This document shows, piece after piece, positions 1-9,279 of a stretch of 64,000 nucleotides of DNA. Location of the stretch: NCBI GenBank assembly GCA_900541505.1, contig UQKK01000003.1, forward strand, positions 62,001 to 126,000, written 5' to 3'. The DNA comes from an uncultured Ruminococcus sp. (GTDB taxonomy: Bacteria > Bacillota > Clostridia > Lachnospirales > Lachnospiraceae). Numbering within the stretch: position 1 is the stretch's first letter; every line of letters begins with the position of its first letter. The notes beneath the pieces were generated by a model. The model saw only the letters and a program-made list of their open reading frames with translations, made no database searches and was not told where the DNA came from. Both the position numbers and the translations under genes were made by a program.

Positions 1-1
1 G

Positions 2-3000
2 TTATCTTCATTAAAGGATAAAAAGGTTGATTTAGAGAGAAATGTTTATGGTATTCTTGCTGATTGGCTACAGGAGAAACCATTTTTTGAATTTGATAAA
101 TCGTTTTATTATCTTCCGGAACTGCTGTATAGAGTTAAGCGTGATGATGATAATATCGCTTTGATTGAGAAAGAATTTGTTCTTAAATCCGTTTCAGAGG
201 GTTATTCACGAAAACGCATACGAATGAATCTTAATTGTATTATTCGAAGCGCAGGTAGAACTAGAAATTTAGTCGCATTGGTAACAGCAGGTGAATTATT
301 GGCAATGCTTGACGATATGAACGAATTTGAGAGTACTGGTGAAGAGTACTTTCAAGCAATATGTGATATAAAGGGTGCTTCTAAACTGAACCAGTTAATG
401 CAGATAGATGGAAAACCAACCTTTGATAGGAAAACAGGTAGACTGGCATGTTATATTTCTTCGAAAGCGGGCATTACTCCTTGGTGGGAACTGTATTTAG
501 ATATAGATGCTAAACAGTATGAGATTGAGGATTTTAAATACTATTTTAGATATCATCTCGATGAGCAGGGAGTTAGCATTATTCCTAAACTTATGGAGGC
601 AATAGAAAAAGAAAAGGACTCAATAAGAAATCAGTGTATTGAGATTGCGTATAATGAGCTAGAGGATTATATAGGATTTGATGAAATCATTTCAATTGCG
701 GAGGAGCAACAACTGATTCATTGGAAAAACTATCTTTCATATATTGAAACTGGATATTATCCGCAAACTGATGTTTCCTTTGAAGCCACCATTAGAAACT
801 GGGAAAAAATCAAAAAACTGAAGATGCCAGGAGAAGAAGATATCAAGTTATTCAAGGAATTATTCTCACAAATATATTATCTCTCTGAGCAGGGGAATAG
901 AAAAGCTATAGAGGTAGTCGTTGCTGAATGTGAAAATATTAACTGGTTCTATAATTGGATAATTTACTCTGTCAAGATGGCAGAATTGTGTGCACACACA
1001 GCACAGATGGATTCTAAATTTATTTGTGAATCAGCGATTACTAATTTGGAACTACTGCTACAGGATACAGAAGTTTTCAAGGGAGAACCACGTACCTGCG
1101 ACTTGTATTTTCTCCAGAATGAATTGACAAGGTCATATGAGCAGGCGGTAAAGCTGATTTTCCAAAATGGAGAAGTAGAGGATTTAAAGAAAGCGTTAGA
1201 TATTCTAGAACGGCTTGATAATGAAACTGGAACAAGTTTGGATCATAGCATGGGAGGTCCATTAACTGATGCTGAATTATTGGGATTAATATCTCATTTT
1301 CTGACTATTCATAATTATGAAATTGTAAAACCTTATTTAATAAGAATTCAGGATAATATAGAAAAGAATGAGGTATATGACTGTATAGCTGCAGCAAAGC
1401 TCCGATTTGTAAGTATTATATCAAAGCATAATCAGCCTGAGGCTTTAGAGTATTTTGATTTGTGTACACGTTATCTTGTTGCATATGGATTTCACAAGGA
1501 TATTATTCTGGAACAGATTATGGATTCTTATAACATATTTTTTGAATCTGTTGCAAAAAAACCAGAGAAAGAACGCGATACGATAACGAAAATGACAATA
1601 GCTCTTTGGAATCATACTGATGGAAGAGAAACAAAGCACTTCCTAAACCATTGGTTTGATAAATTGCTTGAGACAGATTCGAGGTATGCGCTTGTATTTC
1701 TGTCTAGTTTACAAATTAAGTTTGGAAAAAGTTGGGTTGTAGAGCGTATGTTACGTTCTGCTATTGAGAAGTATTGCACTGATTCTAGTTGTTTGGATAT
1801 TGTGATTGGATTAATTGAGTCTCTTCCAAATGATACGAGCCCAAGAATAATTGATGCAGCAACATCTGTATTTAGAATGCTGGAACATATATTCGAAGAA
1901 ACAAGCAACGATGAAAAATTGTTGGTTAAGTGTCGCATGAATGAACTTGCTATCAACATTGTTTCAAGATTCAATATCCTTGATGATTTTAGGACGGATA
2001 ATGATTCGTGGAAAGATGGAAGTATCAAAGAATTCTTGTTAACAGTTGAGTCAGCAGGACTCGATGTTTCACAATATATAGAATATTTCCATATAAAGAA
2101 ATCTGACCATATGGACAACAAAGATGGTAAAAAAACAACTGAGGTTTTTGAAGGCAATCAAATACATTTTGAAGCCACAACCGCAGAGGACGCAAAGAAA
2201 TGGTTTGAAACACATGATTTGATTGAGCGCGATATACAAGATATCTGTGAATTTCTTAAGAATTATCAGAATGATAAAGATGCTTTACTTGAGATACTGA
2301 GATTCATAATTACTAGAGCTGGTGGATGGAGGTACAGTCAGAAACATAAGGATACTATTTTACAAATTATTGAGCGGCTGGAACTGGATGATAAAGAAAT
2401 GTCAGAAATTCATATGTTAATTTACCTTTACTCATATGAATGGGGAAGCTCTTTAGTTGATAAAGATGAATTTCTCAATAGCATACGACTGAGTCTTGAC
2501 GTGGCTCGTGACACGTTTTATAACGAATTACCTGAAGTTATTATCTCACATTCGGGCAGAATTACAAAAGGTCTTTTAAATGCACTTTTTGCGTATGGTT
2601 TTGAAAAGGATAGTATCACTACGATTTGGAGAAATGTGTTCGATATTATGAAGCTCCGTTTTCCGAATCTTGATCAATATATTATTGATAATATTTGGGA
2701 AGAAACGGATGAGCTATTAGAACTGCGGAACTGCTTATTAATGCGGTTTCTTGATGGAGGTAAGGAATCGTTTTTAGCAGTTTATGCTTATTTGGCGAAT
2801 TCGGCTGAAGAAGAGAATTATTCTGAATTCACGGAATCGATAGTATTTTGTCTAGAGAATTATGAACAATATAATCTTGTAACACAAATAGCGATCGCAG
2901 ATTTAGTACGATGTTATGGATATTATCTGAAAGATTTGAATGAAAATCGAATAATAAACGCAATTAATGCTATATATCCAACTAGAAATCTGCTTTTGGA

Positions 3001-4051
3001 TGTTATATTTTCGGAATTTACAATATATAAGAGCTATCTTTTAAAGTGTGCTGATAAACATGCACCTGATTATTTGGAACAGGAAGATATTGAGTTTTAT
3101 TTAGCAGAACAACTTTATGATCTTGGGAAAGAAAAGACGCTAAAAGGAGCTGATGAATACGCTAAGAATTCAGTATATCGAGATCCGGTTATGCAGGTAG
3201 TTGATACTTGTGGCATTAACTATGTAGAACTCTATAAAAAATTACATGCATCAAAGAATCTTAATGATAAAATGCAAGAATTTGTTGGGGGCTCAAGCAA
3301 GATTCCTGAAACAAATACCGTGTACAAATCATATGTAATTCAATATGCGCTCCATGCAATCATTGAAAAAGCTTTTTGGGAAAGAAAACCCGAGTTGATT
3401 CCACAGAATTTGCTAAGATTGCTGCCTGACTATCAGGGAATGTATAGATTATTTAAGTGCCGTGAAATGCAACCTCGAAATCATCTGTATGATAAGAATA
3501 ATTCGTGTGAGCCTTTTTTCAGAAATGATGTGGATGAATACATTTTAATAGGATGCTCCGAAACAAGAAGACGTATTGATTATCATCAGGTGTCTTTGGT
3601 ATTTGCATATCAAGGGATAATAGGCGAGGATGATGAAGAATATCAGAATCCGTTCCAACAATGTTTAGCTACAGCGGTTGAAGAAGGGGAAATCTATATG
3701 ATTTCGGATAATTCGAAAGCACTAATTAATTTTATTAATACATTGGATCGAGAATTAGAAGATGAAGACTATCTGTGGCCTGGAAGGTCAGTTTCTAAAC
3801 TGCTTAATGTTCATATTGAATTTGATTTTTGGCATGGAAGATATATTGCCGTCAATCAGGAAAATGACATTGTCTTTATTATGAAAAAATGGTCATCAAG
3901 TTATAAAGGTGATAATGAGTATCCTGGAAATGCAATTCCATTATATAGTGGAACAGAGTTGTATATAAAGAAGGAGTATATTGAAATACTGGAACAGCAA
4001 TTTGGAAAACTGAAGATGAAAACCTGTGTGCAATCATATACGCAGACTTAA
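2..4051 (+). CDS. Very large protein of unknown function, 5'-truncated by the window edge
   Basis: The reading frame is open from the first bases of the window, so the true start lies upstream; 1349 residues are visible before the TAA. An internal TTG at 161 is only a possible start and has no convincing ribosome binding site. The visible part is acidic and looks largely alpha-helical, with many Leu/Ile/Glu-rich stretches like helical repeats, and no signal peptide, membrane segment, Walker motif or catalytic signature that I recognise. The last 200 residues are richer in Trp/Tyr/Phe and may be a separate beta-containing domain. The gene is clearly more AT-rich than the genes from 4.4 kb on, which suggests horizontal acquisition. 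A helical sensor region of a large NTPase-type defence protein is one possibility, but the diagnostic N-terminus is missing. Function unknown. Confidence 0.8.
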   Translation, partial: LSSLKDKKVDLERNVYGILADWLQEKPFFEFDKSFYYLPELLYRVKRDDDNIALIEKEFVLKSVSEGYSRKRIRMNLNCIIRSAGRTRNLVALVTAGELLAMLDDMNEFESTGEEYFQAICDIKGASKLNQLMQIDGKPTFDRKTGRLACYISSKAGITPWWELYLDIDAKQYEIEDFKYYFRYHLDEQGVSIIPKLMEAIEKEKDSIRNQCIEIAYNELEDYIGFDEIISIAEEQQLIHWKNYLSYIETGYYPQTDVSFEATIRNWEKIKKLKMPGEEDIKLFKELFSQIYYLSEQGNRKAIEVVVAECENINWFYNWIIYSVKMAELCAHTAQMDSKFICESAITNLELLLQDTEVFKGEPRTCDLYFLQNELTRSYEQAVKLIFQNGEVEDLKKALDILERLDNETGTSLDHSMGGPLTDAELLGLISHFLTIHNYEIVKPYLIRIQDNIEKNEVYDCIAAAKLRFVSIISKHNQPEALEYFDLCTRYLVAYGFHKDIILEQIMDSYNIFFESVAKKPEKERDTITKMTIALWNHTDGRETKHFLNHWFDKLLETDSRYALVFLSSLQIKFGKSWVVERMLRSAIEKYCTDSSCLDIVIGLIESLPNDTSPRIIDAATSVFRMLEHIFEETSNDEKLLVKCRMNELAINIVSRFNILDDFRTDNDSWKDGSIKEFLLTVESAGLDVSQYIEYFHIKKSDHMDNKDGKKTTEVFEGNQIHFEATTAEDAKKWFETHDLIERDIQDICEFLKNYQNDKDALLEILRFIITRAGGWRYSQKHKDTILQIIERLELDDKEMSEIHMLIYLYSYEWGSSLVDKDEFLNSIRLSLDVARDTFYNELPEVIISHSGRITKGLLNALFAYGFEKDSITTIWRNVFDIMKLRFPNLDQYIIDNIWEETDELLELRNCLLMRFLDGGKESFLAVYAYLANSAEEENYSEFTESIVFCLENYEQYNLVTQIAIADLVRCYGYYLKDLNENRIINAINAIYPTRNLLLDVIFSEFTIYKSYLLKCADKHAPDYLEQEDIEFYLAEQLYDLGKEKTLKGADEYAKNSVYRDPVMQVVDTCGINYVELYKKLHASKNLNDKMQEFVGGSSKIPETNTVYKSYVIQYALHAIIEKAFWERKPELIPQNLLRLLPDYQGMYRLFKCREMQPRNHLYDKNNSCEPFFRNDVDEYILIGCSETRRRIDYHQVSLVFAYQGIIGEDDEEYQNPFQQCLATAVEEGEIYMISDNSKALINFINTLDRELEDEDYLWPGRSVSKLLNVHIEFDFWHGRYIAVNQENDIVFIMKKWSSSYKGDNEYPGNAIPLYSGTELYIKKEYIEILEQQFGKLKMKTCVQSYTQT

Positions 4052-4148
4052 CTTATTGATTTATTTAAATAATGGACAACTTATGGTAGGAGGGGGAATG
4101 AACATAGAAATTTCTGCTTGCCGTTTTGAAAAATTGTTCCTGCCTGTC

Positions 4149-4165
4149 GATTGAGGTACTCAATC
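4149..4165. repeat. Short inverted repeat downstream of the large gene
   Basis: Six-base arms GATTGA and TCAATC flank a five-base centre. It lies about 100 bases after the stop of the large gene. No T-run follows, so an intrinsic terminator is doubtful. The 4052-4442 stretch has no credible gene: it holds this repeat, a promoter, and the inverted repeat listed separately. Confidence 0.4.
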
Positions 4166-4229
4166 AGGTATGACGCTTTCTGGCTTTTGTATCAAAAACA
4201 AAGGTTGCTATGAACGAAAGGGCTCTATG

Positions 4230-4258
4230 TTGTCTTGGGATATGGGTTATAGTATAAT
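4230..4258 (+). promoter_or_regulatory. Sigma-A-type promoter for the phosphatase gene
   Basis: TTGTCT, a 17-base spacer, then a perfect TATAAT. Transcription would begin near 4265 and give an untranslated leader of about 175 bases before the phosphatase start. A weaker second candidate, TTGCCG-17-GATAAA, lies at 4330-4358 inside that leader. Confidence 0.6.
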
Positions 4259-4319
4259 ATCTGCAGTAGTAACACACCCCGATTCTTACTACGTTTTTAC
4301 TAGGGTTGACAGCCTCAAC

Positions 4320-4403
4320 TTGCCCCGATTTGCCGCATTTTGCTTATTCTGTGATAAATTTAACAATCATAAAGGCATTTACATACCCGGCAAATCGCGG
4401 CAA
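4320..4403. repeat. Long inverted repeat in the phosphatase leader
   Basis: Arms at 4320-4335 and 4388-4403 are complementary at 15 of 16 positions, and each arm contains two TTGCC-type half sites. A small hairpin (GTTGA/TCAAC, 4305-4319) abuts the left arm. The arms are separated by 52 bases that contain a candidate -10. It could be an RNA structure in the leader, an operator pair, or the edge of an integrated element ending here. Confidence 0.5.
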
Positions 4404-4442
4404 ACCTGGGCAGAACAAGGCATTTCAGGAGGATTTTCAGAT

Positions 4443-4907
4443 ATGATAAAAATACTTTTCATCTGCCACGGCAATATCTGCCGTTCCACCATGGCAGAGT
4501 ACGTGATGAAGGACCTTGTCGATAAATCTGGTCTTTCTTCCTCGTTCTACATCGACTCCGCCGCCACGAGCCGCGAGGAGATTGGCAATCCGGTTCACCG
4601 CGGTACGAGGAAGAAGTTAAAGGAAGTCGGTATCCCCTGCGGGGATCATCGCGCCCGCCAGATGAGGGCAGAGGAGTACGACAAGTTTGATTACATTATC
4701 GGCATGGATTCCTGGAACATCCGCAATATCAACCGCATCATCGGTAATGGTGATGTGGACGGGAAGGTATCCAAACTTCTGGATTTTACAGAGCGCAGGG
4801 GAGAGGATATCGCGGACCCGTGGTATACGGGAAATTTTGATGTGACGTACACAGACGTAAAAGAGGGCTGCGAAGCCCTCTTACAGGAATGTCTCCTACG
4901 CCTCTAA
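4443..4907 (+). CDS. Low-molecular-weight protein-tyrosine phosphatase
   Basis: A 154-residue cytoplasmic phosphatase of the arsenate reductase/LMW-PTP fold, which hydrolyses phosphotyrosine through a cysteinyl-phosphate intermediate. The P-loop CHGNICRS starts at Cys8 with the catalytic Arg at residue 14, and the general-acid Asp is in the ADPWYTG segment near the C-terminus. The ATG at 4443 is chosen because AGGAGG lies 10 bases upstream and the P-loop then falls at the family's usual position; upstream in-frame codons would only translate leader. The 3' end overlaps the convergent J-domain gene by 12 bases, with terminator-like hairpins inside the coding end. Substrate is not evident from context; tyrosine phosphorylation of capsule enzymes is the usual theme. 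Confidence 0.93.
   Translation: MIKILFICHGNICRSTMAEYVMKDLVDKSGLSSSFYIDSAATSREEIGNPVHRGTRKKLKEVGIPCGDHRARQMRAEEYDKFDYIIGMDSWNIRNINRIIGNGDVDGKVSKLLDFTERRGEDIADPWYTGNFDVTYTDVKEGCEALLQECLLRL
4861..4882. repeat. Perfect 9-bp hairpin with a GCGA loop inside the phosphatase coding end
   Basis: AAGAGGGCT, a GCGA (GNRA-type) tetraloop, then the exact complement. It is entirely coding. It may help stop antisense transcription from the convergent J-domain gene, whose 3' end lies just beyond, although no T-run follows on the minus strand. Confidence 0.5.
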
Positions 4908-4928
4908 AGCGTAGGAGAGCAGTTTTTT
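4893..4928 (+). terminator. Intrinsic terminator overlapping the phosphatase stop codon
   Basis: A perfect 9-bp stem (CTCCTACGC/GCGTAGGAG) has the TAA stop in its 7-base loop and is followed five bases later by a run of six T. It lies inside the 3' end of the convergent J-domain gene. Confidence 0.65.
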
Positions 4929-5609
4929 CAGATTATTGTGGAAATGTCGGTTCTGGTTCTTCAGGCGGAGCTTCTCGGAACTGGATTTGTTCTGCTCCAC
5001 AAAGGTGTCGTATCTGGAAAAGAGCGAGAGATAATCGGTATTCTGCCGCTGTCCCCAGTGGACGAGCACCCAGTTCATGGCATCCGGATTCCAGTACTCC
5101 ATAGGAATTTTAGCTGTCTTTAATATGGTGATATACTGGATTGCCTGGAGCGAGAGCTGATTGAGCTGCTCCGCGCGGAAAGAGTCTTCTTTTGCGCTTT
5201 TCCCTATCTTTTTGAAAATTTTCTGCGGCAGGCTCTTTTTCTTTGTCTTCGGATTCATCAGGCGGACGCTTCTGTCAATGGTCTCACCGAGCTTGCTTGC
5301 CGCGTTCCAGTAGGTGACAAAGGAAGGAATGTCAGAATCCTCCTCTTTTAAATCGGTCATTGTATAAGTGCGGAACACTCGCTCCTTTTTCCCGAAAAGT
5401 TTTTGATTGTATTTTTTTCTCTTGTCCGGATTAGAAAGCACCCGGTATGCTTCCAGGATTTCCTGCATATATGCAGTGGTATCGACATCACTGTGCATAT
5501 TCGCGTCCGGATGATAAACCTTTGCCAGTGCATTTTTGGCGCTGGTGATTTCTTCTGTCGATGCATCGCGGGATACGCCAAGAATTTCATAATATGTACG
5601 GGTCCCCAT
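4896..5609 (-). CDS. J-domain (DnaJ-like) protein
   Basis: A 237-residue protein with an N-terminal J domain (about residues 4-68) containing the HPD tripeptide at 33-35 that stimulates Hsp70 ATPase activity. The remainder has no Gly/Phe linker, zinc-finger or C-terminal substrate-binding domains of true DnaJ, so it is a type III J-protein. The C-terminal half is basic, helical and unrecognised. There is no signal peptide or membrane segment, so it should act in the cytoplasm with DnaK on an unknown client. The ATG is preceded by AAGGAGG on the minus strand. It is convergent with the phosphatase gene, and its upstream region (5610-5875) is shared divergently with the dehydrogenase gene. Confidence 0.88.
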   Translation of the reverse strand: MGTRTYYEILGVSRDASTEEITSAKNALAKVYHPDANMHSDVDTTAYMQEILEAYRVLSNPDKRKKYNQKLFGKKERVFRTYTMTDLKEEDSDIPSFVTYWNAASKLGETIDRSVRLMNPKTKKKSLPQKIFKKIGKSAKEDSFRAEQLNQLSLQAIQYITILKTAKIPMEYWNPDAMNWVLVHWGQRQNTDYLSLFSRYDTFVEQNKSSSEKLRLKNQNRHFHNNLKKLLSYALEA

Positions 5610-5875
5610 GACTGCCTCCTTATCAAATTATATTCCATCGGCGTCAGTACCAGCTCTTTACTAACCGTGTATGCTCTTGTAAAGAAAGCCTATATACAGA
5701 CGCTATACTTCCCCATTGATAAATATACGCCATACTGGAAAAAAAATCAAGAAAAACGGCGGCAAAAACGATACTATACACAGGCAAGACCGGCGTGGTA
5801 AAATAAGCGTATGGGTATGATTCGAGCTGAGCACTTTCGGCTGGCATTGAAATGAAAAAGGAGAGGGCAGACAAG

Positions 5876-6925
5876 ATGAAAGCAGTCGTATATCACGGAA
5901 ATGGAAAAATCAGTCTGGAGGAGCGTCAAAATCCGGTGATTGAAAAGGATACGGATGCAGTGGTGGAAGTGACGCTTACGACCATCTGCTCCAGCGATAT
6001 CCATATCCTTCACGGAGCCGTGCCGCGCGCCAAAGAGGGCGTGATTCTGGGGCATGAGTTTGTGGGGATAGTCAGAGAAGTCGGAAGCGCGGTAAAGAAG
6101 GTGCGTCCGGGAGACCGGGTGGCAGTGAATGTGGAGACATTCTGCGGGGAGTGTTATTTCTGCAAAAGGGGTTATGTCAACAACTGTCAGGACAAGCATG
6201 GCGGCTGGGCGCTGGGCTGCCGGATAGACGGCGGGCAGGCAGAGTATGCGCGGATTCCCTATGCGGACAATGGACTGACACTCATTCCGGATTCGGTCAG
6301 CGATGAACAGGCATTGTTTACCGGAGATTTGCTCTCCACGGGATATTGGGCGGCGAAAATGTATCAGACAGGCAGTGAAGATACGGTTGCCGTCATCGGC
6401 GCGGGTCCCACGGGAATCTGCGCGATGCTCTGTGCCGCACTTTCTCATCCGAAGCGTATCATCGCCATTGACATTGACGAGCGCAGGCTTTCCCTTGTCA
6501 GAGAAAAGAAAATCGCAGATGTGGTCATGAATCCGCGAAAGATGGATGTGGCAAAGGAGATACGGAAACTGACAGAAGGGCGCGGAGCGGATTTTGTCTT
6601 GGAGGTGGCAGGTGCGGCAGAGACATTTTCGCTTGCGTGGCAAATCGCAAGACCTAATGCGGTTGTGGGAATTGTGGCGATGTATGAGGAGGCGCAGACT
6701 CTGCCTTTGCCGGATATGTACGGGAAGAATTTGATATTTAAGACCGGCGGTGTGGACGCGGCGGACTGTGAAGCTATCTTAAGAGAGATTGAAAAGGGGA
6801 ATCTGGACACAAGCTGCATGATTACACACCGGACGGATTTGGCTCATATCATGGAGGCATACGACATTTTCGAAAACAAAGAGGACGGCGTCATAAAATA
6901 TGCCATCCGCGTACACGAAAGATGA
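5876..6925 (+). CDS. Zinc-dependent alcohol dehydrogenase family oxidoreductase
   Basis: A 349-residue medium-chain dehydrogenase. Catalytic zinc ligands are Cys38 and the His60-Glu61 pair; four structural-zinc cysteines lie at 90, 93, 96 and 104; the NAD(P)-binding GAGPTG motif follows in the second half. The reaction is NAD(P)-linked interconversion of an alcohol or polyol with a carbonyl; the substrate cannot be fixed from sequence. The ATG at 5876 is chosen because AAGGAG lies about 11 bases upstream; an in-frame ATG at 5852 lacks a ribosome binding site. No terminator is visible before the following lipoprotein gene. Confidence 0.9.
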   Translation: MKAVVYHGNGKISLEERQNPVIEKDTDAVVEVTLTTICSSDIHILHGAVPRAKEGVILGHEFVGIVREVGSAVKKVRPGDRVAVNVETFCGECYFCKRGYVNNCQDKHGGWALGCRIDGGQAEYARIPYADNGLTLIPDSVSDEQALFTGDLLSTGYWAAKMYQTGSEDTVAVIGAGPTGICAMLCAALSHPKRIIAIDIDERRLSLVREKKIADVVMNPRKMDVAKEIRKLTEGRGADFVLEVAGAAETFSLAWQIARPNAVVGIVAMYEEAQTLPLPDMYGKNLIFKTGGVDAADCEAILREIEKGNLDTSCMITHRTDLAHIMEAYDIFENKEDGVIKYAIRVHER

Positions 6926-7003
6926 AATTTCTGTGAAACCTGTTGATGATAGAGCAATTTTGGGGAAGAATAACTTCATATCACAGGAAGGAAATACAAA
7001 AGA

Positions 7004-7786
7004 ATGAAAAACATGCGAATGATTTACTTTTGCGTGACAATGATAGTTGCTGTCACACTGACCGGCTGTCAGGAGATGACCACACAGAAAGCGGAGATTT
7101 CCCTGCAGGACACAGAGACAGAAGGCGTGTCCGCCTCCGCCGAAAAATATGAGGAGAGTGGGAAAAGAACTGCCGAAGAATTAGAGGAAATGATGGAGGA
7201 AATCGAGGAGGCAAAACTTCCCCTCTCTGTCCTTTTAGATGTGGAGACAATTCTGCAGGAACCGGAACTGCCAACAGGATGTGAGTCTGTGGCGCTGACG
7301 ATGCTGCTTTCCTATGAAGGATACGATTTAGAGAAAACGACCATAGCGGATGAGTACCTTATTTACAGTGAAAACTGGAATTTTGACGAGGGGTACGTGG
7401 GAGACCCGGCAACGCCTACCGGCGCCGGATGTTTTCCGCCCACCATTGTAAAGACTGCCGATGCCTATTTGGAAGAACAGGATTCCTCCCTGCAGGCGGT
7501 GAATCTGACGGGTAAGTCCATGGAGGAGTTGCTGCACTACGTGGCGGCAGGGCACCCGGTGGCAGTGTGGACATCCATGTATATGGAGACACCCATTTTA
7601 TCAGAAGTTCTGGAGAGTGAATTTCCCTGGTATGATACAGAACACTGCGTGGTACTTGCAGGCTATGATATGGAAGCGGAGACGGTGAGTGTAAAAGACC
7701 CCCTGCTTGGAAGTGTGGAGCGGGATTTGGAGGCTTTTGAGGAACTCTATGACCTCATCGGACAGTATGCTGTGGTTCTGCTTTGA
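7004..7786 (+). CDS. C39-like cysteine peptidase family lipoprotein
   Basis: A 260-residue exported protein. A basic N-terminus and hydrophobic stretch end in the lipobox LTGC (Cys22), so it should be lipid-anchored outside the membrane. A Glu-rich linker (about 50-75) precedes a papain-like domain: LPTGCES carries the presumed catalytic Cys, EHCVVLAGYD the His, and VKDPL the Asp, the arrangement of the C39_2 family. The substrate is unknown; members are found with cell-wall genes and bacteriocin systems. The following gene is a DacA-type carboxypeptidase, consistent with an envelope role. Confidence 0.85.
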   Translation: MKNMRMIYFCVTMIVAVTLTGCQEMTTQKAEISLQDTETEGVSASAEKYEESGKRTAEELEEMMEEIEEAKLPLSVLLDVETILQEPELPTGCESVALTMLLSYEGYDLEKTTIADEYLIYSENWNFDEGYVGDPATPTGAGCFPPTIVKTADAYLEEQDSSLQAVNLTGKSMEELLHYVAAGHPVAVWTSMYMETPILSEVLESEFPWYDTEHCVVLAGYDMEAETVSVKDPLLGSVERDLEAFEELYDLIGQYAVVLL

Positions 7787-7929
7787 TTGCGGGAGGAAAG
7801 CGGGAAACAGGCTGCTAACACAGCCGCGCTTGTGCGCCGGAAGGTGCGGAGCTCATTCTTTTCGGTTCTATTTTGCGGCTCTCTTTACTATATTGGTAAT
7901 AGACGAATATAGCAGAGGGAGTTATTTTA

Positions 7930-9135
7930 ATGAAAAAAGCTCTGGGAATACTCTTGTGCGCTTTTCTGTTTGTCCAGGATGTATGCGCGATGCCGGCGGC
8001 GCCGGAAATACTCTATGAAGAAGAACAGGCGGGGGAGGAAGCGGGACAGAACACTCAGGTAGAGGTGAGCGCGCCATCTGTCATTTTGATGGAAGCCTCC
8101 ACGGGGACGGTTCTGTTTGAGCAGGATGCGGATACGGCGCGTCCGCCGGCGAGTGTGACGAAGATTATGACCTTGCTGCTGATTTTTGACGCCCTTGCGG
8201 ATGGAAAGATTTCTCTGGATGATGAGGTGACGACATCAGAATATGCGGCTTCTATGGGCGGCTCGCAGGTGTTTCTGGAGGTAGGGGAGACGCAGAATGT
8301 GGATACGATGATAAAATGTATCTCCGTGGCGAGTGCCAATGATGCCTGTGTGGCAATGGCAGAATACATAGCGGGAAATGAGGAAGAGTTTGTACGGCAG
8401 ATGAATGAACGCGCAAAAGGATTGGGGATGGAGAACACAAATTTTGTGAACTGCAACGGTCTGGATGCGGATGGACATGTGACGAGTGCGCGGGACATTG
8501 CTCTCATGTCGCGGGAACTTATCACGAAATACCCGCAGATTCACGACTACTGTATGATTTGGATGGAGAATATCACCCATACAACGGACAAAGGGACGTC
8601 CGAGTTTGGGCTGACCAACACGAATAAATTGGTGCGGCAGTACGAGTATACGACAGGGTTAAAGACTGGCTCCACCGGGGATGCCAAGTTCTGCGTGTCT
8701 GCCACGGCAAAGAAAAATGATGTGGAGCTGATTGCGGTCGTCATGGCGGCGGAAAATTCCAAGCTGCGTTTCCAGGATGCCACAAAGCTTTTAAACTACG
8801 GGTTTGGAAAATGCCAGCTCTATCGGGATGAAAAACCGGAAAAGATGCATCCGCTGTCTGTGGAGGGCGGTGTAAAAGAAAAGGTATCCTGTGACTATGG
8901 AGATGTGTTTGCCTATCTGGACACCACGGGAGCTAATTTAAACCAGGTGACGAAGAAGATTCATGTAAAGGAACCGGTCAAAGCGCCCGTAAAAGCCGGA
9001 GATGAGTTGGGGACAGTGGTTTATGAACTGGATGGACAGGAAATCGGCACGGTTTCCATTGTGGCGACAGAAGCAGTGGAGAAGGCGGGGCTTAAAGACT
9101 ATTTTCTGAAAGCGCTGCGCCTGTGGTGCATTTAG
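7930..9135 (+). CDS. D-alanyl-D-alanine carboxypeptidase (DacA/PBP5-like)
   Basis: A 401-residue serine carboxypeptidase that trims the terminal D-Ala from peptidoglycan pentapeptides on the outer face of the membrane. A signal peptide ends near VCAMP. Active-site motifs are in order: SVTK (SxxK), SAN (SxN) and KTGSTG (KTG). A C-terminal PBP5-type domain with the usual beta-rich segment follows, ending in a hydrophobic, probably amphipathic tail. The start follows an AGAGGGAG ribosome binding site. It is one of two paralogues in this window; the other lies after scpB. Confidence 0.93.
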   Translation: MKKALGILLCAFLFVQDVCAMPAAPEILYEEEQAGEEAGQNTQVEVSAPSVILMEASTGTVLFEQDADTARPPASVTKIMTLLLIFDALADGKISLDDEVTTSEYAASMGGSQVFLEVGETQNVDTMIKCISVASANDACVAMAEYIAGNEEEFVRQMNERAKGLGMENTNFVNCNGLDADGHVTSARDIALMSRELITKYPQIHDYCMIWMENITHTTDKGTSEFGLTNTNKLVRQYEYTTGLKTGSTGDAKFCVSATAKKNDVELIAVVMAAENSKLRFQDATKLLNYGFGKCQLYRDEKPEKMHPLSVEGGVKEKVSCDYGDVFAYLDTTGANLNQVTKKIHVKEPVKAPVKAGDELGTVVYELDGQEIGTVSIVATEAVEKAGLKDYFLKALRLWCI

Positions 9136-9242
9136 ATTGGTTTTTGACTGAATAACAGGCGTTGAAAAGCAGAATCCGCAGAAAAGGAATCCCGCAGAAG
9201 CCGTAAAAACAGTTGGGACTGTACCAAACGCAGAGGATGCTT

Positions 9243-9248
9243 TATAAT
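9243..9248 (+). promoter_or_regulatory. Possible -10 element before the metallophosphoesterase gene
   Basis: A perfect TATAAT lies 31 bases before the start codon, but the -35 region at 17-18 bases is poor (TGTACC or CTGTAC), so the promoter is tentative. Confidence 0.3.
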
Positions 9249-9279
9249 AGACAGGGAGAATACAGAGGAGGAAACAGGT

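Noticed and set aside
4170..4442. In-frame N-terminal extension of the phosphatase from ATG 4170
   Set aside because: It would add 91 residues unlike any LMW phosphatase, lacks a ribosome binding site and crosses the promoter and inverted repeat; ATG 4443 has AGGAGG and gives the canonical P-loop position.
5774..6643. 289-codon open frame on the minus strand
   Set aside because: Antisense to the zinc dehydrogenase, whose motifs are complete; codon pattern and composition are those of a shadow frame.
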